Assembly: GCA_947442095.1 (NCBI GenBank)
Contig: CANEVG010000177.1
Coordinates: 1 to 7,289, forward strand
Reading direction: 5' to 3'
Length of the DNA stretch: 7,289 nucleotides
DNA from: Sphingomonadaceae bacterium
GTDB taxonomy: Bacteria > Pseudomonadota > Alphaproteobacteria > Sphingomonadales > Sphingomonadaceae
Of this stretch, positions 6,445 to 7,289 are shown piece after piece; positions within the stretch are counted from its first letter, which is position 1, and every line of letters begins with the position of its first letter. The position numbers were made by a program, and so were the translations under genes. The notes under the pieces are model-generated. The model saw only the letters and a program-made list of their open reading frames with translations. It searched no databases and had not been told where the DNA came from.

Positions 6445-7128
6445 TTACGGGTTGGTTTGCGTGACGGTCGTCGTGGTGGTCACTTTGGCCGGTACGGCGC
6501 GGTGCACCACGCGGCGGTGATGCACGACGCGGCGATTCGGGCGCTTGGCTTTCGCCTTGACAACCTTGCGGACGACGGCCGGAGGGGCTGCCTCCTGCGT
6601 GGTCACGGTTGTCTCAACCACCGTTGGCTGTGCGGCCATTGCGGCATTCCGGGCAACTGCCGCATCACTCGCCGAGGCGGCGGCCGAATTTTCCGCGCGC
6701 ATTGCCCGGTCATTCGCCATGTCGGTCTGCTGGCGTGCGGCATCGACACTCATCTGCGCCCGCGCCATGCCATCGGTCTGCGCCCGTACTTGCGACTGAA
6801 CAGCCTCGCTGCGCAGCTTGGCGTTCTTCTGCATCAGGCCCAGCGCAGTGTCGGCGAGAGCCGAGGCGCGGATGGCGTCTTCGATCGCTTCGGGCTTGTG
6901 CCCTGCTGCAAGGTTTTCCTTGGCGCGCGCCAGCGCCGCGTTGGCTGCGGCGGTCTGGCCGGGCTGCGCAGTCGAAGTGCCGAGCGCTTCTGCTGTGTCG
7001 ATTTTGGTCTGCGCCTCGGCAATCGCGATGCGCGCGCGCTCGGCCTTGCCCTGCGCGGCGGCGGGTGAGGCGAACGAGAGGCACAGCGCAGTGGCTGCCA
7101 TGACAGCGGTATACGTGGAACGTCGCAT
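6445..7128 (-). CDS. Secreted alanine-rich helical protein, DUF4398-like, with His/Arg-rich tail
   Basis: The 227-residue product starts with a signal peptide (MRRSTYTAVM then a hydrophobic core, probable cut after SPAAA, residue 25). No lipobox is seen, so it is probably soluble in the periplasm or exported. Residues 28-100 form an alanine-rich helical segment with the spacing of DUF4398-type domains (AERARIAIAEAQ, ALARAKENLAAG, EAIEDAIRASALAD). A likely coiled coil rich in Ala, Gln and Met follows (about 103-166). The tail (180-227) is low-complexity: Lys/Arg, a duplicated RRVVHH/RRVVHR unit, then a run of threonines. The ATG at 7128 has GGAG nine bases upstream. A GTG at 7200 would add 24 residues ahead of the signal peptide and is rejected. 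The biochemical role is unknown; a cell-envelope role is inference from the signal peptide, and the DUF4398 assignment is by pattern only. The gene converges on asd. Confidence 0.75.
   Translation of the reverse strand: MRRSTYTAVMAATALCLSFASPAAAQGKAERARIAIAEAQTKIDTAEALGTSTAQPGQTAAANAALARAKENLAAGHKPEAIEDAIRASALADTALGLMQKNAKLRSEAVQSQVRAQTDGMARAQMSVDAARQQTDMANDRAMRAENSAAASASDAAVARNAAMAAQPTVVETTVTTQEAAPPAVVRKVVKAKAKRPNRRVVHHRRVVHRAVPAKVTTTTTVTQTNP
6499..6534 (-). repeat. Tandem duplication encoding RRVVHH/RRVVHR
   Basis: Two adjacent 18-base units encode residues 199-204 and 205-210 of the secreted protein and differ at a few bases. They produce a basic, histidine-bearing patch and look like a small in-frame tandem duplication that has since diverged. 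Confidence 0.55.
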
Positions 7129-7289
7129 GATGGAGAACTCCGTGGCGGCGACGCGGGGGGTGCGCAGCCGCATGGCCCGAAAGAACCGCCAAAGGGCCAC
7201 AATGTTCCGCTGCGGACCAGTGGGCTCGATAGCAACGTCAACCCGGTTGATAGACTTTCTTGGATTGCAGCCCGGCCCGCGCGGCCCTA
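7129..7289. other. Upstream region of the secreted-protein gene
   Basis: This end region holds the Shine-Dalgarno GGAG (7138-7141, minus strand) and presumably the promoter of the minus-strand gene. I see no -35/-10 pair with acceptable spacing; a minus-strand TTGACG (7236-7241) lacks a matching -10. Two small palindromes lie here: TCCGC-T-GCGGA (7206-7216) and TCAACC-C-GGTTGA (7238-7250). The final 20 bases are very GC-rich and self-complementary in part, but are cut by the window edge. Confidence 0.4.
7238..7250. promoter_or_regulatory. Candidate operator palindrome
   Basis: TCAACC and GGTTGA are exact reverse complements around one C, about 110 bases upstream of the minus-strand start codon. 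The size and position would suit a dimeric regulator, but I recognise no specific binding motif, and a 6-bp palindrome can occur by chance. Confidence 0.25.

Noticed and set aside
6457..7068. Plus-strand reading frame (203 codons) opposite the secreted-protein gene
   Set aside because: The minus-strand product has a signal peptide, a ribosome binding site and a domain-like organisation; the plus frame is Arg/Gly/Cys-rich without such signs.

Overview
The window looks like a high-GC alphaproteobacterial chromosome, most likely a sphingomonad of the Erythrobacter/Novosphingobium type. I infer this from protein-sequence resemblance recalled from memory (TrmD, L19, dipeptidyl peptidase IV, aspartate-semialdehyde dehydrogenase) and from GC-rich codon use; no database search was run. 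No insertion sequences, phage genes, CRISPR arrays, tRNAs or rRNAs are visible. No intergenic stretch exceeds about 160 bases.

Layout. Positions 8-337 (+) encode a small three-helix membrane protein that may begin upstream of the window. Positions 441-1757 (+) encode a C13 (legumain-like) cysteine peptidase with about five N-terminal membrane helices. Thirty-six bases further on, trmD (1794-2534, +) and rplS (2536-2919, +) are packed one base apart. This is the conserved tail of the bacterial rpsP-rimM-trmD-rplS operon, and it ends at a very strong intrinsic terminator (2983-3020). A secreted S9B dipeptidyl peptidase IV (3062-5332, +) follows and probably shares a transcript with asd (5371-6396, +). 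A bidirectional terminator (6406-6437) separates asd from a convergent gene (7128-6445, -). That gene encodes a secreted alanine-rich helical protein resembling the DUF4398 type, with a His/Arg-rich tail. The last 161 bases are its upstream region.

Function. trmD and rplS serve translation: tRNA G37 methylation and a 50S subunit protein. asd is the branch-point enzyme for lysine/diaminopimelate, threonine and methionine. The peptidase IV probably trims proline-containing peptides outside the cytoplasm. The C13 protein is predicted to display its catalytic domain in the periplasm. Its place directly ahead of trmD, where rimM or another translation gene often sits, is the most unusual gene-level feature.

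The window is mostly ordinary housekeeping sequence, and I found no convincing new multi-gene system. The best leads are RNA-level: a sequence identical to the 16S anti-Shine-Dalgarno core that can pair with the trmD ribosome binding site, and a perfect 8-bp hairpin in the trmD 3' end just before rplS. The membrane C13 peptidase is the best protein-level lead.
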